Positions 23,111 to 35,512 of a stretch of 64,000 bases of DNA are shown here, in pieces. Origin of the DNA: Oxyruncus cristatus (taxonomy: Eukaryota; Chordata; Aves; Passeriformes; Cotingidae); the NCBI GenBank assembly GCA_013399855.1, contig VXAY01007414.1, positions 186,625 to 250,624 on the forward strand. The letters run 5' to 3'. The notes beneath the pieces are model-generated. The model did not search any database. It was not told the DNA's origin and saw only the letters and a list, made by a program, of their open reading frames with translations. The position numbers were made by a program, and so were the translations under genes. Every line of letters begins with the position of its first letter. Within the stretch, counting starts at the first letter, position 1.

Positions 23111-26100
23111 AGTTGGAGTGGACTTTCTCATCCAGGAGTACTGGATGCTGTTTGTCCTGCTCCTCTCATGGCTGCTGCTTTCTACTGCCTGCTGATGTGA
23201 TAGGGCAATTTGTGATGTACGGTGGTAGGCTGTCATATTACTTGTTAGAGCAGTCCTTTGTTTTGCCTTGTTTCATACTTCAGTAATGAGTCAATATTAG
23301 AAAACTTGTGCAATAATCTCTGCCTGAGCATTGAGGCATCAAGACAGTGGTTTGAATACTGTTCCACTCTGGGAGATGGATCCTTAAATGATAAATATTA
23401 AAATACATGTTTTTATTTGTGGCCACTTCCCTGAGAAATGTGCAGTTTGCATTTCTTTCTCAAGAAGTACTGAGCCTGAGAATCCAGTTTAATGTTGTTT
23501 TTAATAGAAAGGTCAGTGATGCTGGCTATATTTCAGAAATTCCTATGAGAAAGGACTCAGCTTTTCTCTTGACAGAACTGCAGATGAGCAATGATCCAAG
23601 CATAAGAGAGGTCAGTTCAGCTGCCCAGGGGATCAAGATGGCTCAGACTGTAACAGCGATTTCTGAAAAAAATGAGCTGTGTCTTTCTACTGACCAGTCA
23701 GCCAGGCCTGCTCTCTGTGGAGAAAAAAAAAAGCTTTATTTGGAGTCTGAGATTCAGCACTGGATTTTCTCTAATGCTCATCATTCTTCAGCTACTCTTG
23801 AGCACTGCTGCACTGGCCCTTCATCCCCACCTCTGTGTCTGCAAACACTGCTTCAGTACAGGTCTCCTTCACCCACTGGCCTCCAGCAAACTGTGTTCTC
23901 TCAACTTCGAGTTGGTTACAATTCACTCTGAGTTGGCTCTGATGCCATTTATAAATTTTCTCTTCCAAACAAAACCCCTCATCTCAATCCGTATTTTCAG
24001 CTTTTAGTGTCTTTGTTTCACTGGTATATGGAAGTCTCTATGCAGTCATGTTTGATACTGAAGCTCATGGTACCAACTGAGTACCAACAAGTAGTGCTGC
24101 AGCAATCCTTGGTGACACTGACCTTTTTTCACTAACTGAAATCAAAATCTCACTTAAGAGATGTCTCCTGTTGAGGAGTATTTTCATTCCACTTTCTGAT
24201 TGCCTCCAGTTAATAGAAGTATTTTCCCATCATTTACTAGTTTTTCATTTGGGAAACTGGCATTATAGTGCTTCACCCCAGAAGGCAGGTATCAGATAGG
24301 TGTGAATCTCCTCCTGGGAGAAAGTCTTTGATTTACTGTGTTCAAATTAATCCTACCAACCTCCTACCTTCCCTGCTGTTGCAATATCCTGTTTTGGATT
24401 CTAGGCAATAAAGGAACAACATTAGTTTCAAATGTTTTATTCCCAGAAAGGTTTAGATGAATACTAGGGCATGCAAGGTTATGACCTTTCATGTGGTCCT
24501 GACAGAAACCGCTAGTTAAAGATGCCAAACTTCCTTGAGGAGAGCAGAAGCCCAGTGGGTGTTTAGAGAAAAATCTTTCCAGGGGAAAATTGGTTCTTGG
24601 TGGGTAAGCAAGTGTTAATAAACCCATCTTTTCTGTTGATTACTTTCTTTCCTCCCTTCTCATTTCCCCACCTCCAAGGAGATTTTCTTTCTCTGATTCA
24701 GTGGTCATGGAATGCTGTAGGGCAATGGAAGATAAATATATTGTGCATTGGAAAGCAGCTAATATTGTATGCCAGCCAAGGAGATGTTCTGTGGCATCAG
24801 TTTGTCCTATTTGATTTGACCTGGGGACACTTCAGTCAATCAAGGAGTGCATTATCATTTCAAGCTCAAGGAGAGATACACTATTAATCTAAGTGAGCTG
24901 CAGTCAGACTTGACAGGCAGGGGACAAATCCCTAATCAATCTTTTAATCACCCACCTGGGGTGATTTGAATGAAGTCAATTAAGGGATCTTTCATCAGCA
25001 GAAAAAGCTGTACTCAGCTAGTGTAAGAAACATATGTAAGATCTCCTTTGTAAAGATATCTTTAGATTAAAACTCTAGGAGTATTCTTCTCTTCCCTCAT
25101 TCATTTAGTGGAGAGTGAGCTGGATGAGAAAGAAAAGATGTAGGAGAACGGCATAAAATTTCAAAATAATATGATCACAGATACGTATTTGGAATTAATT
25201 TCCTCTTTCTCCAGAAGCACTGCAAATATTCCAAAAAATTCCAAACTGTAAAGAAACATAAATACAAAATAATTTTTTTCATAAACTAGCTCTATACAAT
25301 ATAATGGTCAAATAATTGGATGAGGTGTTAAAGGGCTGCTTTTGCTATTGTAGATAGTGAAGAAATGTATTATAGAGACTGAATTTTATACTTTCCATTT
25401 TCACTGTTGACTTTTCTGATAGAATTTTTTACTAATATTTTGTATTAAAAACTCCTGTCAGAGCTAGTGAAGCACAGGATGGCCATAGAAAGCAAAACTT
25501 GGTTGTAATATTATATTTTAACTCACTGGGATATGCCTGTAAGTTTTGAGCACAAGGTTATTTTTTTCCACTGAATCTTGAATTGTGTGATTTGCTTACT
25601 GAGACTTAATATTTACAGATCTTTGAACATATGACCTGTTGTGTAATTGATTTTCTTCTGGAAAAGTAGAGCCACAATGTTGTAATCTGTAACATTTGCC
25701 ATTCCTGTAGTCACAGATATTTGAAGTTCAAAAGCAGCTTAATCTTAAAACCACTTGACAATCTACCTGCAGCATGACCAAGAAAATGTGATTAAAACTA
25801 AAAAGTACCTTTCAGGGCATCTCTAATGGACCCTCTATTAGTGGGGAATTAAAATTGCTGAAGGCATTTTCACAATAAATAATCTGCTGTGGTTGCTAGA
25901 CTTCTTACTCAGCCTTGTTTTAAGTGCTTTGTTGGGCTATTTTTGTTCTTCTTTCTTATTTGAAATACATCCAGGATTAAACTTCCGTTGCTTGTACATT
26001 GGGAGAGATCAAACCTCTGCAATTCTGTGATAATGTTTTTTTCTTCCCCAATAGAGTAATTTTAGTGCTGCATTAAGGACTTAAGCAATAAAGGTTGAGC

Positions 26101-27744
26101 TGATGCTTAATTCATCAACTTTTATTTTCCTCTCTTCTTAGATCTTAAACTGAACAAAATCAACAGCTCCGGGTAATGTTGTCTCCCATTTTTATCTCTG
26201 TGGAATTCTGAGATAAATTTCAAAAGAAACAAACAAAACCTACTTGAGAGGGACCTGAGGGATGTGAAGGATTGCAGTGACATTTTCTGTAATCCGCTAT
26301 GGCACACTTTTTGGTACTGCCTTTTGCAAGCCAGCTAAAACCACTTCCTTTTTGAATAGCAGGTGCCATTACAAGCTGAAGCCCAAGGGACTCTTGGGAA
26401 CATAAACCACCATGTCACACCTGATGGGAGTCATGCACCTGATTAATGTGAGCTGCTTTTACACACTTGGGAAATAAAGAAACAAACCTCTTTGTGCTGT
26501 TGGACCTACATGCTTGCTTTTGTGGTGGTTGCTCTGGTTTCAATATGTGAATTTAAAATAAGAGGTGGAATGTGCTGGTTGCTGCACATGGTCAATGGGG
26601 CATTAGCTGCTATTTCAGGTTTTATTTTCCAAGGAAAGACAGGAACCAGCGTACAGGATTTGACTCTGCTTCCATTGAAATCGCAGGAGAAGACAGAGGC
26701 CCCCATGAAGGACAACTCACAAAAAACATGATGACCAAGAACACACCACAATGCCCATGGGAGCCATTAGCTGCATGGAGGAAAGGTCAGTTAAGGCTTA
26801 TGAAGGCAAAGTCACTTTTCTGTTCTGGCTTATCTGCTTCAGTTTCCACTGATTTCAGACAAATTAGTTCATAGTTACACAACAGTGGTAAGAAAACCAG
26901 GACGGGTTCATGTATGCAGGACTTACTGACCTGAAGGAGCCACAAAACCTGTGTGTCTCCTCATTCATGACCACTTTCAACACAAAGGCTCCCTGGGTTT
27001 CCTTGAGCTGCTGGTGTGACCCCTGCTGCCCCTACAGGAACATGTACACCATGCCTGGGGGCAGGATAGTGGGTCAGATTTGGGCTGCTTTTCCTGTGTG
27101 CTGAGTGGGTGATGTTTCCAAGCTGTGACATGAAGTAGAGCAGCCCCAAACTATCTTCAATTCTGTACTCAGGTTAGGTCACAGGCCTGATTAAACCTCT
27201 TTTTTTTTCTTTCACACAAGCTTTTGAATCCTGAGGATATGATAATTAATGAGCTCTTTAAATAGGTATTTGAGAGAAGCAATTCAGCTTGCATGTAGTA
27301 GACACAACTTTCATAAGTATATGGAAAACAGATTTACTCTTTAAAGGGAGGTTAAATTTCATTCTTAATTACATGTCTTTCTTTTATATAACAATTTTTT
27401 AATTTACATTCCTTAATAATAAATATTCCATAAGGTTGACTAAAAAGGATGTGCCTAATTTATGCCATTCAGATGCAAATGATTATTCTGGTGTGCAAAG
27501 AGCCAAAATCACGTGGGAGGTTGGCAGACAATGAGGGCAAAAAAGAGCAACATAGAAAAAATCTTTTTATTAGGGAAAAAGAGTGCAGGGTTCTGGTCCA
27601 GAAGGTCTTATCCGAACAAGGAAGATAGAAAAGATCATAAACTGTAGCAAGTTGAGTGTCACACTGCAGTAAAGTAGGTTAGAGAGGATTTAGAAGGGGA
27701 CCTAGTACACAGGTGTGAAAGCTGCTATAAAATCTGTTTAAAAA

Positions 27745-29119
27745 ACATCGAAAGAGGAATTTGACCAAAAGACAACTGGACCAATACATGATGAAAGTGT
27801 AGAAAAGGCACTCTATGAAGACAAGACCTTACAGCAGAGCTAAATGATGTGTTTCTATTAGTGCTGGTTACAGGAGAGGTCAGAAAGGCTCCCACTAGAG
27901 TAATTTTCTGCAGCAAATGAGCATGAGAAACTGGTTGGAATAAACCAGCAAACTGAATGTAACCTGTTCCCAAGACCAGAACAAATTCATGCAGGAGCTT
28001 CAGGTGTATTTTGGTGTGAAAGTATGGAATTGCAATTGTCCTTGTTTGAGTTACTGCTTAAAACACTCAATGTCAAAAAAAATGGAAGACTGCAAATGGG
28101 ACACAAGTCTTCAAAAAAGGGATTGAGAAATCATCTGAAAAACTACGGACTAAAAAGTCTGATATCCATACCAAGAGCATCAATAGAATTGAAAAGAGTG
28201 TGAGATGGAAGGAGCAACCTTCCCACTCACAAGGTGTTTCTTTCCATGGATCCTTGTCTTCATCGATGGCCAATGACAACAAAACAAGGACCTGATACCA
28301 AAGATATCCCTAAGGACCAAGACAAACAGACAGACAGAGTAAAGAGCTTCTCTGTCTTTCTAAGGTGTTGTGCAGCTGGCCTGGGTCAGCTTTGCCACTG
28401 TTTCCTCATGCTGATGGTAGGAAATATCCTGGATGTAGTTTCAATGTGTGTTGATGAGGGCTCTGGGCCTCAGCTCGTGCTGCTGTGTCCCCTGTTCTGC
28501 ACCCCACCACACCCAGGAGACAGGAGGGTCTCACAGCCAGTGAGAGGGCACATTGCAAAGGGCAGGTACAGTGCACAATGGGCAGGAGCATGTAGGGTAT
28601 AAGGCTTTTAGAGGAGGACTCTGACAGAGCCTGCTTCATGTTCAGGTGTTTCATGACTGTATGTTGGAGAAAATAGGTTATTCGTGGGTTATCACCTCGA
28701 TCTGGGCTTATGACTATGCCATTTAAGACATGAAGGATATGGTAAGAAGATCTGAATAATGAAGTGAGTGACAGCCTGAGGATAAACCAGAATATTTTCT
28801 CAGAGTAGTCTGATCTTTTTGTCTAAACAGATTTGCAGGGGTGACTGCTTAATGAAATGGCACGTGAAATTCAGTGTCAAAAATTATGAGGTAGTACATA
28901 TACATGCAAGGAAAAATTCATCCTCCTAAGTATAAATATAGTAAGGGATTAATTCCCTAGTGTCATGCAGAAAGAGGCATAGGAGTCAATGTGGATAGTT
29001 TTCTAAAGGCATCAGTTCAATGGTTGTCGAGAGTCAAAGGCACGTTGAATCAGAAAAACATTTAGGAAAGGAACTCACAACAGAACAGAGATATGATTAT
29101 GCTCCCATGCAAAACTGTG
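27745..29119 (+). mobile_element. Ancient CR1/L3-like LINE, broken ORF2 (sense on + strand)
   Basis: Translated pieces fall in the order of CR1 ORF2, with frameshifts between them. First comes the linker before the reverse transcriptase: KEEFDQK near 27750, GPIHDESVEKALYEDK, and LNDVFLLVLVTGEV at 27840-27881 (compare the family LNEFFASVFTGE). Then PRPEQIHAG lies near 27972-27999. Next is the start of the reverse transcriptase, WKTANGTQVFKKG at 28083-28121, followed by NYGLKSLISIP at 28141-28173 after a frameshift. The late region resumes at 28850 with a KWxxKF-like segment, and LGVNVDSFLKAS near 28985-29010. The middle (28190-28790) is too diverged to align by eye. Frameshifts and stops make it a fossil. 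The similarity is from memory of the CR1 family, and no search was possible. Confidence 0.75.
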
Positions 29120-32100
29120 AAAAGTTGGCACTTGAGTGGTGTGGATGAGGCCCCAGGACTGGCAGTCCTGGTCTGCCAAACCTGAAGGAGACTAAAGCCT
29201 AACCAGGAGGAAGGTGCCTGGCTGCCTGTAAGGAATGACTTACAGGTTTGGTTTTACATTTGTGGCTTTGGACTCTTGTACCAAACCCTGCATATGTGGC
29301 TGATTTCTAAAATGGTTAAAATTTGTGGAGTGAATACATCTGAGGCTCTATCCCAGGAGTGATGCTATGTGCAGAGTCCTGTGGCCAGTTTAACTAGGTG
29401 CTGTTATAGCAGGGAGATATTCCCCCTTCTGAATCGACGGCTCAGTTACATACTCAAACCAGAGTCAAGCCTTTTACATGCCATCACTGCTGAGACCCAA
29501 GAAAGTGTCTTTTTTTGGTGAAACTTTCTCTTCTCTGTATGTTGTCTTCTAATCTCATGACAGGATGAAACTTTTCTTCATGTTTCTCTTACCTCGGGGA
29601 GTGAGAGGAGGACAAAGCAGTCTGTCCAGCACATACACACTTCCTCCTCCCATCAGGGTCACAGTCTTGAGCTGTTTGACCTATGTCAAGAGGCATGAGC
29701 TGGGCTTCCAAATTCAAGTTAGCAATGACATTCAAGCATTTCTGTCACAGACTTCCTGCAGAAAAATTGTATGCTCATTTAATTCTGCTGCTCAGTGCAT
29801 ACATCTTTCTATATCTGCCTTCATATAACTATAGTGGGCTTTGCAGGGAATGTTTCTTTGGTTGCTATTGCATAGAAGAGAGACAAATTACAGTAAGTCT
29901 GTGCTGTATACCCAATATAGCACCTGAGGGTTTTTTTTTTAATTTTGGCTAGATTATTTTCATTTATCTAGAAGATTGTAAGTGTGCCTAATTTTTGCAT
30001 TAGTATCAGTGTTAACCTTGTAAAACCATGATAAACTGAGAAATATTAGATTGCTAATAGTCCAAACGGATTAGCTATGTGAGTGTAATGTAAAATTGTT
30101 ACACTGAGGTAGATCTCTATGTTGTCTGATATGTGCTGTTTTATCATTAATGCTGTGTTGTCTGATACTGTGATTGGTATAGAAATAGAATGCTAAATTA
30201 TGTTCTGCTAGACAAACATGCGCTTTTTTATTAATGAAAAGGAAAAACTTTCTTACAAGTAAAGATATGGTCTACTTTTTCCTACCAGTAATGAAAAAGG
30301 CAGTTTCATCAGTTAGTTTGTCATTTGTCAGTACATCAAAATTGTTGCATATTACATTGCATCATGTTCAAATTTTGCAAGCCAGGGACTTTTGTTGAGC
30401 CCTTCATCTTCAAAAAGTGCCCTTGAGCTGAGCTTTCAGCTAATCTCTGTTGAAACTCAGCTTTGATTACATTTTGAGAGATTAGGAACTGTTTGTGATG
30501 TCTTTGGGAATGACAGCACCAGGCTGTAGCAAGGGTGCAAGTGTGCTATTCTTGAGTATGCTGCTGTCTCTTCTTGCTGATATAGCTGGGTTTTCTGAGC
30601 TTTGAAGGTGTATAAAAGCAGAAAGGATGCAGACCTTTGCTATCCCACCAAAGTGGGCTGACCTGGGCACAGGAGTAAGGACTGCACAACCTGTCTTAGC
30701 AGCCTTGCACGAACAAGATTCAGTGACGAGACACTTCCATCCCTTAGGCCTTTATCAATATCACCTTGCTTCTAAATTATAAGGAAGAATGTATTTTTTC
30801 TTCATAAAAAAGCTAATAAATTCCTCTTACATCATTTGAGCCCCAGCCACATAGCTTTATGTTCTACAGTGGCACAACATACCAAGGTAATGGTTTTACT
30901 GCAGTGTTTCTACACTTTGAGCACTTGGGTTTGCCCTGTACTTCTCACTTGCTCAGGATTTTGCTACACTGAATGAACAGGATGTCACTGAAAAACTTAA
31001 GAACCTTTACAGTGTTTTAAAAGACTTTAGATGGAGGAGCTTAAACTGACATTTGTATCTTTTGGGATCTGTTTGTTCTCGTTTTTTGCCTTGGAGCATC
31101 GACATTCATACTTTATTTACAGATCTCAACAGGCTTTGCCTTGTCAAATATTTTGAATTCCATAATGAGGTGTGTAATGTCTCTTACATAAGCTCTCATT
31201 CGTGCTCTCCTAGGATGCCTTGCTTTTGTACTTAAATGGATTTGCCTGTGTTCAGTTTACTCATTTTACTTTTTATTGAGAAATTAAGGAAATTAAATTT
31301 GGCTTCTGTTTTCCCACCATGTCCTTACTCCCCCCCATCGAAAAAACCAAAACCAAATGAAACTCAAGCAATCACTCTGCTTCAGATCGTCTGTTTGATT
31401 TAGAACTAGTGTCAGTTCCAAGAAGCAAGTGGGCTGAGCTGAAGGTGGATAAATGTCTCCAGCAGGAAGTGGGTGCACTCATTTTTCCTGGGTGAGAACT
31501 TCATTAATACTATGATGGACTGGATATACAATTTGAGCTACTTCTATTTATGGACTGGCTCTCCAATTCATGTTTTATGAGTTTCCTCCCAGGCAAAGCT
31601 GCTCTGTTTGGTTCATTAGTCCTGTCAGGAGAACAACTGGGAGGATGTTAATCTGAAGCTCAAATACCATGTCAATTAGCAGGCAAGGGTTTTGTACTGT
31701 GGAGTCGAGAATGTACTTGGCAGAAGAAATGCAAATAAACCTTTTATCAATGAGAGAGCCTTAAAGCAGTAGATACAGAGATTTCAGTCCTTTTTCTAAA
31801 TATGGTCTTAAAATAGTTTACACCAGATGCCATCAATGAATAACACTTTGTTATTCTCATGTTTTAGATAAAAATATCAGAACAGAACTTTACTTTCATC
31901 GAAAATATGTGGATATTTTGATGACATACTTTGGAGAGAGAAACAAGCAAAACTCTGTTCTACTTTATGGTAGAGAGAGGCAAACAAAGAGAAAGGTCAT
32001 TCCTCTGGAAGCTGATAATAATTAGACACACTTTTTAGAAGCCCCACCGTGAGTGTGGAACACTGGTAGCAGTATATTATGGCAAAGTCCTTTTTTATTG

Positions 32101-33826
32101 TCAGGCATAAAATCTTAGCTTTTTCATGCAGTCATTGGTTGAACCCATGAAAAATAATTTCTTTAAAAAACAGTGCACTTGGAAAGCTGTTACAGAGACT
32201 GAAATCCAGGGATTGTGGACACACATGTTGGGGCTGTGTCAGCTGGTGCATTGGCTCTTGCTGCTGGGAGGAAACAACTGAGCCTTGGCAGCTCTTCTGG
32301 CAATATGTTTTGCATTTGGGTGAAGTGCTTCCATTTCTAGCTTAGGTTTCTAAATTATTTAAATTAAAATAAATTCTTCAGTGTTTCATCCCATTAGAAG
32401 AAGTCAGCTTTGCTGCAGTTGCATTAAGGTCTGAACTAACAGCGCCAGAAACTTTTTTCAACCACTTATGCTGGGTAGTGTAGGCATGAAATGCTAGTAA
32501 ATAGAAATCACAATGTGTCATATTCATTTGTACGTGCACATAGCTATGTTAGCTTCAAGGCAGGAGACAACTAAGGCATTAATTTATTGGCTAGTAAAAA
32601 ACCATACGTGTGAGGTTTCAAGTCATAATCCCACTGGCCATGTGTGTACTGCTTTATCAGATTGCTCCCAGGGACAGACCCAGGAAGGCATCCCAAGCTG
32701 GAGTTCACATGCACATTTCAGGCCTTTATGCTAGTTCCCACTTCCCAAATGTGTCCACACAAAGCAACACTGAGTGTCCTTGGGATCTTCTACCCTACAG
32801 TGCTTTTGGCACCATCAGCAAGCGCTTTCTATGTGACATACGATCTAGTTCTGCCTAACTGGCCTTGCTTGCCTCTGTTCATGATTTCCAGTAGCAAAAG
32901 CAGACAAAGAGCCTCTTTTTCTTGTGCCTGGACCTCTGGATTCCCAGCTGGTCCCACTGCTTCCCTGGAGCTTGTCTAAATTTGAAGAAAGCAAAGCTCC
33001 ACTGGCTGAGCCCCCAGCAGGTTCCCTGAAACCAAGACAGGCAGCAACTTGTGCCTTCCCTCTTGCTGTGCTCATCTCAGGCTCAGTCTCAGTCTCAATC
33101 TCTCTCTGGACCTTAGTCGCAGCAGAGGTCCCCAGCACCCACACTTGACACCATGGATTCCTTGGCAGACAGGGAAGGCAAGACCCTACCCCTGTGCATG
33201 CTGTAACTGGATTGTTACAGCTCCCTCATGGAACTGAGTCATGAGAGCGAATGTGCGTTGCCAAGTGATAAACACTTCAGGCAGGACTCAGCCTGGGACG
33301 CTGAAATTAGTCATCTAATGCATGTGTAGATGAGATTTCTAAGCTCCCATTATTGATGGTGGAGAGCCAGTCCAGAAATCTCAGGAGAGGCATGTTCTGC
33401 AGAGATGATGGGGTCTGGAGACTGAGTCTACCCACTGTGAGGAAGACACCGAGAACTTCCATTCAGTTCTCCTCCTACTAATAGTGATAAGTGTCAACTC
33501 TGAGATGCCCAAGGCTACCTTAGGCATCAAGATGGGGCTTGCAGATGTGACAGAGGACCTGCAGGAGACATTAAGTCATCTGGAGCAGCAGCTGGAGGCC
33601 AGCCAGAAAACAGGGCATCTTAATGGCATCGAACACCAATGCTCTGCAACTGAATCAAGGCTTAGGTTTCTACTGACTGCAATAGGAACAGAGATGCCCA
33701 GCTCACAAATAAAGGCTTGTGATTAAGTGCTTAAATTTCAATACCTCAGTCTCAAATTGAATCCCACCTTTGCTTCTGGCAAGAACTAGAAGCTATTTTT
33801 GCACTCTGAATAAATTTACATTCATA

Positions 33827-33856
33827 ACACACACAAACACACATGCAAACACAAAC
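33827..33856. repeat. Imperfect (CA)n/(CAAA)n repeat
   Basis: An A/C-only run, except for one TG, built from CACA and CAAACA units. Confidence 0.8.
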
Positions 33857-35498
33857 CGTAAACCAAAAACAGTTCTTGCAGCCAACTAAAAAACCAGCAT
33901 TGGTTTCTCTCTTCTCTGGCCTTAGGAATGCTCAAGGCATGGGGCTGCAGCCCTTTCCCTTCCCAGCCTCCTTGGAAACCTCCTGCCACCTCTTTTCTCC
34001 ACAGGTAAGTGAGCAGCTGGTCCTTTTCACTCTCACCCTTGGTGCTTGGCTGGGGATGTCTGACAGCCCTGGCCTCAGCCCTTCGTGCCAACTCAGAACT
34101 GTGAGAGGACATTCTTGCTGCCTCCGAGATCTCAGGCTGTTGGGGAGGTAGCTCCTCTCATCAGTCCTGGGAAGACACAGGCTCTGGCAATGGTCAGCAC
34201 TGGGCACAAAACCTCCCAGTGAAGCTCTGCTGTGAGGCAAGAACTTCTGCTCTCCTTATGTTGTGGCCTTTTGAAGGCCACGTGGCCACTGTCAGCCATG
34301 GCCTTTGGTGCAGTCAGTGAGCACACACCGTCACCTGCAATGCCTGGGGACAAGACCCTGTGAGCACAACACAGGTGCTGATGTGAACATGCCTACTTAA
34401 TGAACTTCAAAAAATTCTATCTTCTGAGAAGCTAACTACAGATACTATTGTCAGTATGTAATGTAGAGAGAAGTGTGATACCAGATTTATATCTGGAAAT
34501 GTTAATGTGGTACTTCTTTGTCTTAAATATAGCTTTTAACTAGATATCCCCATATAAAAACCAGCTCCAATTACAAAAATTAATAATAATATATTTCAGA
34601 TTACTTGTAGATTCTATCTATGCATTTGTTAACAAAACAGTTGCTGTAATTGTGCTGAATTATCTGGGTATAAAATTTATTAATTCAGAGGATAAGCATA
34701 TTCAGTGAACTGTCAAGCTGCACATGACCTTGCCAGTGTAACCAACATGATTGTGTGTTTGTCATAACTGCTTGATAACTCTATTGCTTGATCCTCTGAC
34801 AGAAGCACCTGTATTTTTTACTACTTACTTTAATTCTTATTATCACAATAGACACTGAGATCCATAGGTCCATATCTTATATACAATATACACCGAACCT
34901 ACCAGATTTGTTTGGGTAAAACCCCACCTTCTTAAGTAATGCAATGGTTCAATGTATCCCTCCCTACTCCTACTTACCCATCACCTTCTCAGCAAACCAC
35001 TGATTGTTTTGTCAGTCCAGAAAGTGTTTGAATGCAAGAGAGACAATCAACACTGTTCAGAAATGTTCAGCTATTACCTCCTGGAGCTGAAGAGTGTTGT
35101 GTTTTAGTGATATGAGCTACCATCGAAGAGAAATGCACAGAAACGCTTCTGTTTGGGCCTTCACTAACAGAAATAATAGAAGTTCAGAAAAAAAACAGTC
35201 AAGGTAAAATTGAGACTATAAGCAAAAAAGAACTGAAGGTGGCACTGTAGGAACAGACATTCCCCTTTAAAGAAAATAAAGATAGTCAATGCCTGCTTAT
35301 TCTTTCTCTTTGAAACAAGAAAAAGAAAAAAAAGAGAAAAGAGAAGATTGTCAGCCATGAACCTCATTTTCCCATGCTTTTTCTCACATTTTGCTAGTGA
35401 ATATGTACTCACCCTCCTTTCTCAGAGTGGGAGGGCTTTGAGGAGAGTACCAGGGCATTCCTTGTCCTCCTTTCCAGCAGAGCAGACACATATCTGTT

Positions 35499-35512
35499 CC
35501 CCCCCCCCCCCC
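35499..35512 (+). repeat. C14 homopolymer
   Basis: Fourteen C residues precede ACAGTGAGCACTG, which itself contains a 5-bp inverted repeat. It is a likely site of length error or polymorphism. Confidence 0.95.

Larger units (their letters stand above)
16604..27744. other. Intergenic DNA with scattered small repeats
   Basis: No supported gene. Contents listed separately are two overlapping hairpins (16706-16737), a CA/TA microsatellite (19199-19224), a SINE-like insert (20225-20606), an LTR relic (22443-22490) and a G-rich patch (23041-23110). There is also a degenerate two-copy duplication around AGGTTAGGATA (16830 and 16877, period about 47). The 174-codon open frame at 23407-23931 shows no recognisable domain. 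Its length is within chance expectation for this much sequence. Confidence 0.65.

Noticed and set aside
23407..23931. 174-codon plus-strand open frame, the longest outside OTUD1
   Set aside because: The translation has no recognisable domain, the flanks have no exon signals, and the composition equals the background.
28321..28430. Weak resemblance to a MIR-type SINE core
   Set aside because: Only a few short words match. It is below what I can support by eye inside a diverged LINE.
33484..33726. 80-codon plus-strand frame with a coiled-coil-like stretch (DLQETLSHLEQQLEAS) and AATAAA near its end
   Set aside because: Suggestive, but too short and unsupported. It could be a decayed retroelement or chance, and I could not name a family.
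34005..34016. CCACAGGTAAGT acceptor/donor-like junction
   Set aside because: The overlapping signals leave no exon between them, and there is no coding frame support.
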